A stretch of DNA of 64,000 nt from NCBI RefSeq assembly GCF_000706625.1, contig NZ_KL407334.1:1308316-1372315 (forward strand), written 5' to 3'. Every line of letters begins with the position of its first letter. Within the stretch, counting starts at the first letter, position 1. Origin of the DNA: Bartonella koehlerae C-29 (lineage in GTDB: Bacteria > Pseudomonadota > Alphaproteobacteria > Rhizobiales > Rhizobiaceae). Below the pieces are notes generated by a model, which worked only from the letters and a program-made list of their open reading frames with translations, had not been told where the DNA came from and did not search any database. This document shows positions 51,146 to 59,299 of the stretch, piece after piece. The translations under genes and the position numbers were made by a program.

Positions 51146-53869
51146 TTATACCAACCGCTCTAAAGAAAGAGATATTTTCTTCTGCGCAGCACGCAATTCT
51201 ATAATCCTGTTACGTTCAGCCTCAACAATTTCTGGTTTTGCATTTTCTATAAATTTAGGATTGTTTAATTTAACCGATATTTTCTCAATATCTTGTTCAA
51301 TTTTACTGACGTCTTTCATCAAGCGAGCTTGCTCAGCTTCCAAATCAATCAACTGACCCAATGGTAAACAAAAAATCGCCTCCCCTAAAATCATTTGTGC
51401 TGATATAGCTGGAGCTTTATCAGAAAAATGAATTGTTTCAATACGTGCTATTTTTTTAATAAAAGCCTCATAAAGTTTTACACGCTTTAGCGTTAATTCT
51501 TCTCCCCCTACAATAACAAGCGGTGCTAATGCAGCCGCAGGAATATTCATTTCAAAACGTACAGACCGAATCGCACTCACAAGATCAATAAGCCAATTAA
51601 TATCGGAAGCAGCCTCTTCATCTGCAAAATCTTCCTCTGGCCATTGTATCAGTGCCAACATATCCTCACGTTTCATGTCTGGCGTTTCTGTGAGAGACCA
51701 CAACTCCTCCGTCATATGGGGCATAAAAGGATGAAGAAGTTTATAGACTTCATCCAAAACCCAAGCTGTACACGCCCGCACTTCATTTTTAGCATCCTCT
51801 TTGGAATCTTGAAAGACAGGTTTGAGAAGTTCTAGGTACCAATCACATAATGTATTCCAAATGAATCGGTAAAGCGCACTGGCAGACTCGTTAAATTTAT
51901 AGTTTTCAATTCCAGTTGTCACTGCCGCAATAGTTTTAGACAATTCTGTTAAAATCCAACGATTAAGCGCAAGTTTTGCTTTTTCCGGCCTAAAATTCGG
52001 ATCATGCTTAACACCGTTCATCTGTGCGAACCGAGTAGCATTCCACAATTTCGTAGCAAAATTACGATAACCTGCAATACGGGACGGATCAAGTTTTACA
52101 TCCCGGCCTTGTGCTGTCATAATAGCCAAAGTAAAACGGAGTGAATCCGCACTATATTGATCAATGAGCTCTAAGGGATCAATAATATTCCCCTTGGACT
52201 TTGACATTTTTGCACCCTTCTGATCTCGTACGAGAGCATGCACATAGATCGTTGCGAAAGGAACCTCACCCATAAAGTGCAGTCCCATCATCATCATGCG
52301 AGCAACCCAAAAGAAAATGATATCAAACCCTGTAACCGATAGAGATGTTGGATAAAAGGTAGCTAATTCTGGTGTTTTATTAGGCCAACCCAGCGTTGAA
52401 AAAGGCCAAAGAGCTGATGAAAACCAAGTATCCAAAACATCCGGATCACGGGTTAAATCAACCACTTCACCATAATGAGAAAGAGCTGAACTTAAAGCTT
52501 CTTCTTTACTTTTTTCAACAAAAATCCTACCATCAGGACCATACCAAGCTGGAATCTGATGCCCCCACCATAACTGGCGCGAAACACACCAGGGTTGAAT
52601 ATTTTGCATCCAATTGAAATAGGTTTTTTTCCAGCTATTTGGAATAAATTGCGTTTTTCCTTGATGAACAGCTTCTATCGCTGGCTTCGCTAATTCTGCA
52701 GCATTAACATACCATTGATCTGTTAAAAAGGGTTCAATAGGGACACCACTGCGATCTCCATAAGGAATGGTATGTGGATGATCATCAACAGTTACCAAAT
52801 ACCCTTTCTCTTCCATCAAAGAAACAATTTGATCACGTGCAACAAAACGATCTTTTTGATCAAGATGTTCTACCAATATTTTTAACGAATCCGATAAAAT
52901 CACTCCCTCAAAAAATGCTTCATTCTCACGCAGAAAAATCTCAGCTTTTTCAGTAAAGATATTGATCAAGCGTAAATTATTACGCTTGCCCACTTCAAAA
53001 TCATTAAAGTCATGTGCTGGCGTAATTTTCACAGCACCACTTCCCTCATCAGGATTGGCATAAGCATCAGCAACAATCGACAACCTACGCCCTACAAATG
53101 GCAAAATAGCATTTTGGCCTATAAGATTTCTATAACGATCATCTTCGGGATTAACCGCAATTCCTGTATCACCTAGCATTGTTTCTGGCCGTGTTGTAGC
53201 AACTGTGATAAAAGTTGTAGCATCGCTTGAATCAAAAACTTTACCTTCAAGTGGATACCTAAAGTGCCATAAATGACCCTTAACTTCTTTTTGCTCAACT
53301 TCTAGATCTGAAATAGCCGTTAATAATTTAGGATCCCAATTGACAAGCCGCTTGTCTCTATATATCAGTCCTTGTTTATAAAGCGCGACAAAAACTTCAC
53401 GAACAGCCTCGGACAAACCGTCATCCATTGTAAACCGCTCACGAGACCAATCACAAGAAACACCAAGACGACGTAGTTGATTTGCAATAACGCCACCAGT
53501 TTCATAACGCCATTCCCAAATACGCTTAACAAATTTTTCTCTGCCCATCTCTTGACGTGTTGGCTCTTGACGCTCTGCAAGCTGACGCTCGACAACCATT
53601 TGCGTAGCAATCCCTGCATGATCCATACCAGGCTGCCACAATACATTCTTGCCACGCATTCGTTGAAATCGGACTATAATGTCTTGAATTGTGGTATTGA
53701 GCGCGTGCCCCATATGAAGCGAGCCTGTAACATTGGGCGGTGGTAGCATAACACAAAAAGATTCCGCACCACTTTTGGAGCCCATTCCTGCTTTAAAAGC
53801 ACCACGAACTTCCCACTTCTTTGCAATCCGTTGCTCTATAGAAGCAGCATCATAGTTTTTGTCTAACAT
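51146..53869 (-). CDS. valS: Valyl-tRNA synthetase
   Basis: Charges tRNA-Val, with editing. The 907-residue class I enzyme has HMGH (52-55) within PPPNVTGSLHMGHALN and KMSKS near 553-557 (GAKMSKSKGNI). WQPGMDHAGIATQ and the CP1 editing domain (TTRPETMLGDTGIAV) lie between. The C-terminus is a coiled coil, LIDLEAEQARLMKDVSKIEQ onward, typical for ValS. It is separated by 141 bases from popZ, which lies upstream on the same strand. Confidence 0.97.
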   Translation of the reverse strand: MLDKNYDAASIEQRIAKKWEVRGAFKAGMGSKSGAESFCVMLPPPNVTGSLHMGHALNTTIQDIIVRFQRMRGKNVLWQPGMDHAGIATQMVVERQLAERQEPTRQEMGREKFVKRIWEWRYETGGVIANQLRRLGVSCDWSRERFTMDDGLSEAVREVFVALYKQGLIYRDKRLVNWDPKLLTAISDLEVEQKEVKGHLWHFRYPLEGKVFDSSDATTFITVATTRPETMLGDTGIAVNPEDDRYRNLIGQNAILPFVGRRLSIVADAYANPDEGSGAVKITPAHDFNDFEVGKRNNLRLINIFTEKAEIFLRENEAFFEGVILSDSLKILVEHLDQKDRFVARDQIVSLMEEKGYLVTVDDHPHTIPYGDRSGVPIEPFLTDQWYVNAAELAKPAIEAVHQGKTQFIPNSWKKTYFNWMQNIQPWCVSRQLWWGHQIPAWYGPDGRIFVEKSKEEALSSALSHYGEVVDLTRDPDVLDTWFSSALWPFSTLGWPNKTPELATFYPTSLSVTGFDIIFFWVARMMMMGLHFMGEVPFATIYVHALVRDQKGAKMSKSKGNIIDPLELIDQYSADSLRFTLAIMTAQGRDVKLDPSRIAGYRNFATKLWNATRFAQMNGVKHDPNFRPEKAKLALNRWILTELSKTIAAVTTGIENYKFNESASALYRFIWNTLCDWYLELLKPVFQDSKEDAKNEVRACTAWVLDEVYKLLHPFMPHMTEELWSLTETPDMKREDMLALIQWPEEDFADEEAASDINWLIDLVSAIRSVRFEMNIPAAALAPLVIVGGEELTLKRVKLYEAFIKKIARIETIHFSDKAPAISAQMILGEAIFCLPLGQLIDLEAEQARLMKDVSKIEQDIEKISVKLNNPKFIENAKPEIVEAERNRIIELRAAQKKISLSLERLV

Positions 53870-54010
53870 TCTCTTTATCCATAACGCTACAAAAGCACAA
53901 CGTATGATCTAAAATCTGATCATACTCTCTGCAAAATCCATTTACTCACACAAAGTCTGCAAAACTGCAAACAAAATGAACATATAAAAAAATAATGAGA
54001 AAATAAAAAA

Positions 54011-54571
54011 TTAAGACGACTTCTTAATTGCTTTAACGATCTCTTCACGTAAAATATCTTCAAGCATAACGGGCAATTTACGCTGCAACCATTCTGCTAT
54101 AGCCGGACGCAAAACATCCTTTGCAATCTTCTCTGCAGAAGAAATACAATACGCAGACAATTCTACATGACCAACAGTCACATTTTCAGACTGTGAAAAA
54201 GGCTCATTATATTCCTTTGTTCTATGAACAGAATGCTGTTCTTCAGAAGAAAGCTTCATCTTTTGCATATCCACGCCGACCGTATTATATTCCGCCTGTG
54301 TATTCTCTTTGTCTTGCGTTAAAGAAAAATCATGGTTTTCAGAAGAGAGGCCAATGCGATCAGCCAAAGCCTTCATCGCATCATCAACCGATAAGGTTGT
54401 ATCATAAACACCCTCCGATGGTACCTCTAAATTTTCTCTAGAAGAATTCCCCGCAACGCCTTCATTTGAAAAGTAATCAGGATGAACCGCATTCTCTTCG
54501 ATGATTTCACGAATAGACGTTAAAATTTCATCCATACTTGGCTCACGTAACACGCTTGAACTCTGTACCAT
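54011..54571 (-). CDS. popZ: PopZ-like (DUF2497) polar organising protein
   Basis: PopZ forms polar microdomains that anchor ParB and other proteins in alphaproteobacteria. This 186-residue protein has the conserved N-terminal helix EPSMDEILTSIREIIEE (about 9-25) and an acidic, Pro/Gln-poor middle that is probably disordered. The C-terminal helical region reads LRPAIAEWLQRKLPVMLEDI followed by LREEIVKAI, which matches the PopZ oligomerisation domain. The middle is shorter than in Caulobacter. Position upstream of valS and downstream of tolC is the common rhizobial order. The localisation role is inferred from homologues. Confidence 0.85.
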   Translation of the reverse strand: MVQSSSVLREPSMDEILTSIREIIEENAVHPDYFSNEGVAGNSSRENLEVPSEGVYDTTLSVDDAMKALADRIGLSSENHDFSLTQDKENTQAEYNTVGVDMQKMKLSSEEQHSVHRTKEYNEPFSQSENVTVGHVELSAYCISSAEKIAKDVLRPAIAEWLQRKLPVMLEDILREEIVKAIKKSS

Positions 54572-54827
54572 ACTTAAAAACCTCTCAAAGACGCAACAAC
54601 AAACAGAATCACACTTTATAGTGTAAGCAAAAGAATCATAAGATCAACATGCCTCCCACTATATTTTCTAACATGCTTGTCATGAAGATGCTGCTACACA
54701 CAACTTTCTTCATTTATAAAAAATAACATTGAACTGTTTTCTTTTGCAACATAGTGAATTACAGGTTTGCAGATCTTTTAAAGATTAAAAACTTTGAGCA
54801 GCAGATGAAAGAGCCATTTTTATGCTT

Positions 54828-56135
54828 TTATCGGTTATATTTAATCGTTTTTAAGCCTAAATAATCTGCCGTTAATTTCCCAACAGAAGATTGAACACCA
54901 TAGCTTGCAACGACAGCATTCCGTTCTGCCATAGCAAGCGCAATTTGAGCATTAATTAACTGAGTTCGAGAATTTAGAACATCCAGCGTCGTTGCCTGCC
55001 CGACGCGGTTTTCTTGAACACGACCTTTAAGAGCAATTTCAGCAGCACTAACACTTTCACGATAAGCAACAACAGAAGCGCGCGCACCCTCTAACTGAAA
55101 CCAAGCAGAAGTAAGTGCCTGCCTTATATTACTACGAGCCAAATCAAGCTGAAGATGAGCCTGCCCAAGTTGTTCCTTAGACTGTCGAATCTGAGCAGTC
55201 GTCCGCCCACCTTCAAAAATTGGAACATTAACTGACAATCCTATTGATTTAGAAACTCCATCCTCTCCAGGACCACTGTAAATTCGATTATAAGACGCCG
55301 CAGCAGAAAAATCAATTTTAGGGAGTAAAGTTCCTTCTTTTGCCTTTACATTATAAAAACTAGCATCGACTAAATATTTTGCATAAAGAATTGCTGGATG
55401 CAGAGCAAAACTCATTTGGTAAGCAGCATCAAGATTTACGGGCAAACCTTTTGCCACTGGTGGACGTTTTAACTTTTCAGGATCAGAACCAATAACTTGT
55501 CGATAAACTGCTTCTGCTGACTTTACATCAGCACGTGCAAGACTTAGTTCCGAAACAGCCACGGAACGTGCAGCTTGTGCCTGAGAAAGATCAACACGCC
55601 CTCCCTCCCCGACATCAAATCTTGCTTTATTCGAACGAACTTGCTCTTCAAGAGCAGCCAAATTTTCTTTACGAAGATCAGCAATACGACGCGCTTGATA
55701 AACATTAGCATAAGCAGTTACAGTATCTAGAAAGATATTTTGTTCAGCATTTCGAAGATATTCACGCTGCGCTTGAAGCTTAACCTGAGCTGAAGAAAAC
55801 ATATTTTGCGTGATAAAACCGTCAAATAATCTTTGATTTAATCTTACCCCGAAAGATCCAGAAGTACTATAGGGGCCTATAATAGACTTACTGCGCCCAT
55901 AGTTTCCAATTCCCTCAATTTGTGGCAATAACCCTGATCGTGCAATGACCACCTCATCATCTGATATACGCACAGCCGCACGTTCACTCTTCAACTTAGC
56001 ATTATGTATATAAGCTTTAGAAAAAGCATCCATCAATGTTTCGGCACAAACTGACCCTGATAAGAAAACGCTCAACACCAGAAAGAAACAGGCCTGAAGT
56101 TTCTTTTTTATTCTGAACACAACAAAAAATCCCAA
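54828..56135 (-). CDS. tolC: TolC-family outer-membrane efflux channel
   Basis: Outer-membrane exit duct for type I secretion and efflux pumps. The 435-residue chain has a signal peptide ending near GSVCAE, then the two TolC repeats: SGLLPQIEGIGNYGRS, EYLRNAEQNIFLDTVTAYAN, and in the second half AKEGTLLPKIDFSAAASYNR and GRVQENRVGQATTLDVLNSR. The start is uncertain: TTG at 56133-56135, or GTG at 56118-56120, which has a GGGA site at a better distance. It is followed upstream by the pcm-like gene, the order seen in other Rhizobiales. Confidence 0.93.
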   Translation of the reverse strand: MGFFVVFRIKKKLQACFFLVLSVFLSGSVCAETLMDAFSKAYIHNAKLKSERAAVRISDDEVVIARSGLLPQIEGIGNYGRSKSIIGPYSTSGSFGVRLNQRLFDGFITQNMFSSAQVKLQAQREYLRNAEQNIFLDTVTAYANVYQARRIADLRKENLAALEEQVRSNKARFDVGEGGRVDLSQAQAARSVAVSELSLARADVKSAEAVYRQVIGSDPEKLKRPPVAKGLPVNLDAAYQMSFALHPAILYAKYLVDASFYNVKAKEGTLLPKIDFSAAASYNRIYSGPGEDGVSKSIGLSVNVPIFEGGRTTAQIRQSKEQLGQAHLQLDLARSNIRQALTSAWFQLEGARASVVAYRESVSAAEIALKGRVQENRVGQATTLDVLNSRTQLINAQIALAMAERNAVVASYGVQSSVGKLTADYLGLKTIKYNR

Positions 56136-56177
56136 ATTAACTATACGATTATCTTTTATTCACAAACAAAACAAGCA

Positions 56178-56852
56178 CTAAAATATAAAATCAGGCGTCT
56201 TTAAAAAACCAGGAAGACATTTTACAGCCAGATTAAAAGCGCGACGCGCAGAAATAATTCCATTTTCTTTTACATAGATTCGAGCAACACCAGCATTACC
56301 GTGTCCTTCAACTACAACAAGACGTCCCCCATCTTTCATCTGATCAAAGATAACTTCTGGGATAAAATCGACAGAACCCTCAATAAAAATCACATCATAA
56401 GGACCCTCAACAGCATAACCCTGCTCCAATGCTCCATGAACCACAACCACATTGTTACATTGATTACGTTTTAAGGTCGAAGAAGTTCGCTCTATAAGAG
56501 CTTTATGAGCTTCTAACGCAATAACAAAACGTGCAAGTTTTGAAAGCAATGCCGCACAATAACCACTATTGGCCCCAATATCTAACACAATATCCGATGA
56601 TTTTATAACGGCAAGCTGTAGTAATTTGGCTAAAGGAGCAGGTGCCATCAAATAGTATGCAGGAACTCCCTCCCGTGCTGGATATATAAGGATATCGGTA
56701 TCGAGATAACTCAAAGCTTTCATATCTTCCGGTACAAAATCTTCACGCGGTACCATTAAAAACGCTTCAAGAACTGATAAATCGGTCACATCTACTGTAC
56801 GAATTTGATTGTCAACCATTTTCCGGCGAAGCTCTGTAAAATCTGCGACCAT
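56178..56852 (-). CDS. Protein-L-isoaspartate O-methyltransferase family protein
   Basis: A SAM-dependent methyltransferase related to Pcm, which repairs isoaspartyl residues. The ATG at 56850-56852 with an AAGGGG site gives 224 residues, starting MVADFTELRRKMVDNQIRTV. The SAM-binding motif I reads VLDIGANSGYCAALL, and post-I and motif II follow (FVIALEAH, GPYDVIFIEGSV). This rhizobial branch differs from true Pcm near the N-terminus, so the actual substrate is uncertain. It lies 42 bases upstream of tolC on the same strand. Confidence 0.85.
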   Translation of the reverse strand: MVADFTELRRKMVDNQIRTVDVTDLSVLEAFLMVPREDFVPEDMKALSYLDTDILIYPAREGVPAYYLMAPAPLAKLLQLAVIKSSDIVLDIGANSGYCAALLSKLARFVIALEAHKALIERTSSTLKRNQCNNVVVVHGALEQGYAVEGPYDVIFIEGSVDFIPEVIFDQMKDGGRLVVVEGHGNAGVARIYVKENGIISARRAFNLAVKCLPGFLKTPDFIF

Positions 56853-57064
56853 AATGCCCCTTGTCTCCTCCATACAATAACAAAACAACAATAATGAGGA
56901 TCTCCAATCCTTATAAAAGGTGTTTACAAAAAATACGCTCCAGTCAACAACGAAATTCTAACCGCACTCTATTTTCATAGTTCCGTAGCAAAGCGTTCTT
57001 AACACAGAGAGCAACAGTTCACTTGCGTATATTACCCTTAAAGGCCATTCTGTTTAAAATAGGC

Positions 57065-57138
57065 TGGAGGCCTCGCCCGGAATCGAACCGGGATACAAGG
57101 ATTTGCAATCCTCTGCGTAACCATTCCGCCACGAGGCC
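57065..57138 (-). tRNA. tRNA-Cys (GCA)
   Basis: A 74-base cloverleaf. The acceptor arm pairs GGCCTCG (5', minus strand) with CGAGGCC, and the 3' CCA is encoded. The T-arm has GGTTCGATTCC, and the anticodon loop TTGCAAA gives GCA. It lies between pcm and the oppositely oriented tRNA-Asn. Confidence 0.96.
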
Positions 57139-57270
57139 TCGTTAACAAACATATAAAGCGTCAATAAGGGAAGGCAACGCATCCGTCAAGGTGTAGAAAT
57201 TTTCTCTAACCTTTTTTCCTCTTCAATTATGCAATTTTTGATATTTTTTTTAAAAAAACAATTTTATACT

Positions 57271-57298
57271 TTGCAAATCACTCTTGCTTTGCTATAGC
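57271..57298 (+). promoter_or_regulatory. Probable promoter of tRNA-Asn
   Basis: TTGCAA (57271-57276) and TATAGC (57293-57298) with a 16-base spacer, 28 bases before the mature tRNA. The match to the housekeeping promoter is fair. Confidence 0.55.
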
Positions 57299-57325
57299 CT
57301 TTGTAGTTGAAAGATTGGGCACTGT

Positions 57326-57400
57326 TCCCCGGTAGCTCAGTGGTAGAGCAACCGGCTGTTAACCGGTTGGTCGCTGGTTCGAATCCGGCCCGGGGAGCCA
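57326..57400 (+). tRNA. tRNA-Asn (GTT)
   Basis: A 75-base tRNA. The acceptor stem pairs TCCCCGG with CCGGGGA and is followed by GCCA. The D-arm is GCTCAGTGGTAGAGC, the anticodon loop CTGTTAA gives GTT, and the T-arm is TGGTTCGAATCCGG. Its 3' end borders the degraded prophage region, consistent with use as a phage attachment site. Confidence 0.97.
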
Positions 57401-58319
57401 TGTCTTTTTTGTGGTGTGTAATTTATCGCTTTTACGTGTATTTTAAAAAGTGGATGGTGTGTAAATAAAAGTAAAGGAAGTGGATTTCAAATGTCTTTTT
57501 ACAGTGTATTGTTATTTAGAAGCTCTTTAAGTATATTTTTAATACCTATCGGTAAAAGATTTTAGATTTTCTTTTCACGCACATCAAAGGTAAGAATATT
57601 TCCTCATTCTAAAAAATAGGAAGTTTTGGAAATTTCCTTTTACTTCATCGGAATCGTTAAGGTGTAATACAAAATATTCTTCAATACCCTAGAAAATATT
57701 TACCACTTCTAGCCTTTAGTAAAATCCTTTTCCACAAAATTCTCACCACTATAAGACACTAAGACACTTTGATTATTTCAATAAATTTAAACGCATACCT
57801 ATCCTCTCAAACTGGATACATTCTTTATCTATTAAGCTACCCAAACCCATTTCGCGATAGCACCCATGAATGATATAATGGTAAATCCATTAAGACTTCA
57901 CTATTTTTACCCTTATGAAGCAGCAAACCGACACTATCATTCTCTTTGCCAGCTTCCAATGTTACGACAAGCATTGCATTTAAACGATATTAAGGAGCAT
58001 GTTTACTCCTTTTCTTTAAGAATTTTTATCCATACGCCAATCCTTCCTGTAACGTACAAGCGAATGGTTTTGATTGATTCAACATAAAACAGATTTGAAA
58101 TGAGAGAATCTTACCATATTAGGGATCTCTCATTCAAGATACAAAATAATAAATTATCTTTATAAATCAATGTTTTGTTTCTGTTATATCAATTAAACAA
58201 CCAGTTTGTTCTCTCTGAAATCTCAGATAAGTTTTTTCCCTTACTAAGGTTTGGTCATTTTACAGAGCAGGTAATAATTGTTTATGCATCAAAATTGGGT
58301 AACTTTTATGAGTTTTGAT
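57401..58319. other. Degraded spacer downstream of tRNA-Asn
   Basis: About 900 AT-rich bases with no recognisable gene. A 9-bp inverted repeat, AATGAGAGA (58099-58107) and TCTCTCATT (58126-58134), is the only structure I can point to. A 73-codon plus-strand frame (57866-58087) has no family and no Shine-Dalgarno. It is probably the far end of the prophage remnant, too eroded to read. Confidence 0.55.
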
Positions 58320-58760
58320 ATATCTTTCCGCGCCTTTTTGCTCCTTTTATATTCTCTTAAAACATTTCCTGAAGAGCACCCTGAATGGCATTATTAGATA
58401 TTCTAGTTTCTTAAACAAAGCAGGAATATTTTTAGCATAAAAACGTTTTTTGCTAATCATCTTCATTAAGCTTTTTTATAATGTGGAATTGTAAAAAACA
58501 AAAACTTTTATTCCCAAATTATACGAAATAAGAGCTTGTTCAACAACATGCTTAAATTATTGCAAATCTTGACAAAGAAGTTCTTCTGCTTCCTTTTCTG
58601 TGATGTGCATATCTGTACGAAAAAAGGATTTTTAACATCACTTGTGTGGTAATAATCAAGGGATCAAACCACTCTGTTAAAGCTTGATAAGCGTGTAAAC
58701 GCAAAACATTCCATTCTTAAATGAACGCTAGCCTTGCTTTAGATATTTTTCGCACAAATT
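58320..58760 (-). pseudogene. Phage endolysin (GH24 lysozyme) remnant
   Basis: On the minus strand, pieces of a T4/P21-type lysozyme appear in order in shifting frames. RKISKARLAFI (about 58760) and VLRLHAYQ match the N-terminal 'ALIKxxEGLRLxAYxD' segment with the catalytic Glu region damaged. HTSDVKN is the GYGHTxxDVK loop. MHITEKEAEELLCQDL is the 'ITEAEAxxLLxxDL' helix. FKHVVEQA, YNLGIKVFVFYNSTL and then KKLNEDD match the 'SFxFNxGxxxFxxSTLLxKLNxGD' region. KRRGKIY near 58330 resembles the 'GLxxRRxAExxLY' end. Stops and frameshifts rule out a working enzyme. Phage lysis genes of this type occur in Bartonella prophages. Confidence 0.8.
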
Positions 58761-58828
58761 TTTCTATAAAAAGGTGAAACTGGATAAAAGCTGTTGAAAA
58801 TATTTTCTAATGAAGCTTGTAATATCAT
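58739..58828 (-). CDS. 29-codon phage-like frame, translationally coupled
   Basis: Starts with an ATG (58826-58828) that overlaps the stop of the preceding small frame as ATGA, the usual sign of coupled phage genes. The product begins MILQASLENIFNSFYPVSPF and ends after AKNI. Its end overlaps the N-terminal part of the endolysin remnant in another frame. It may be a truncated tail or lysis gene. I do not recognise it. Confidence 0.3.
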   Translation of the reverse strand: MILQASLENIFNSFYPVSPFYRKICAKNI

Positions 58829-58899
58829 AATTCACTTTTTTTATCTTTGATCAATTGCTCGACCTCTTCAACCGTAAAGCCAAACCGAAAAGCAGACAT
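58825..58899 (-). CDS. 24-residue phage-like protein with strong ribosome site
   Basis: An ATG at 58897-58899 sits 4 bases after an excellent AGGAGGTG Shine-Dalgarno. The 24-codon frame starts MSAFRFGFTVEEVEQLI and ends with a charged KDKKSEL tail. Its stop overlaps the next small frame. The composition and arrangement suggest a phage module gene upstream of lysis functions. I cannot name a family. It survives in a region that is otherwise pseudogenes, so it could be a fossil with a kept start. Confidence 0.4.
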   Translation of the reverse strand: MSAFRFGFTVEEVEQLIKDKKSEL

Positions 58900-58915
58900 G
58901 TTCACCTCCTATAAT

Positions 58916-59038
58916 TCATATGGCATTTTCTATAAGACCAGCATTAAAATCTATGGGCATTTTTATTTCCACGCGAACATTATACCGCTTATCTTCAACA
59001 CCCACTTCGTTCTCATCAAGATCTCTCAGCACCACCAC
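58916..59038 (-). pseudogene. Phage-like gene fragment
   Basis: A 40-codon open stretch ending ATATGA, 17 bases before the next start. It reads LRDLDENEVGVEDKRYNVR, then IKMPIDFNAGLIENAI, a protein-like sequence with a plausible beta-rich end. It lacks an upstream start with a good site, and its N-terminal part is frameshifted, so I read it as the tail of a broken prophage gene. Family not recognised. Confidence 0.4.
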
Positions 59039-59089
59039 CAAAATACGCCCTTAAAAGTTCTCTCAAAAGTTGAAATTAATGCACTATTT

Positions 59090-59278
59090 CTAAAAAACTT
59101 GACAAGCTACCTTTATTGTTATCTCTGTTGATGTCTCTACATCATAAATGTTTTCACTTCTAAAAAATTGAAAACTTTGAAAATACCCTCTCTTTTCTTT
59201 TGGCAAAAGAATTGCTTTTTGTATCTCTTGCTTTAGTTCTAACTGAGAAGAAAAAAGAGGAAAATATTCTAAACTCAT
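59090..59278 (-). CDS. 62-residue phage-like hypothetical protein, probably broken
   Basis: A minus-strand frame from an ATG at 59276-59278, MSLEYFPLFSSQLELKQEIQ onward, ending AC-rich ITIKVACQVF. It is protein-like (charged helix, then KRGYFQSFQFFRSENIYDV) and sits in the same direction as the other phage remnants. The following sequence continues in other frames, so the original gene was probably longer. Its start lies 22 bases before the rhlE stop region. No family recognised. Confidence 0.35.
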   Translation of the reverse strand: MSLEYFPLFSSQLELKQEIQKAILLPKEKRGYFQSFQFFRSENIYDVETSTEITIKVACQVF

Positions 59279-59299
59279 GATCTTGTCTCAGTATTTTAC

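Noticed and set aside
57866-58087. 73-codon plus-strand frame in the prophage spacer
   Set aside because: No ribosome site or family; the direction is opposite to the phage remnants.
58847-59131. 94-codon plus-strand frame
   Set aside because: It is antisense to the phage-like frames that have better start sites and protein-like sequence.
57401-59299. Duplicate of the tRNA-Asn 3' end as a phage att site
   Set aside because: I looked for a second copy of the T-arm/acceptor sequence in this interval and did not see one.
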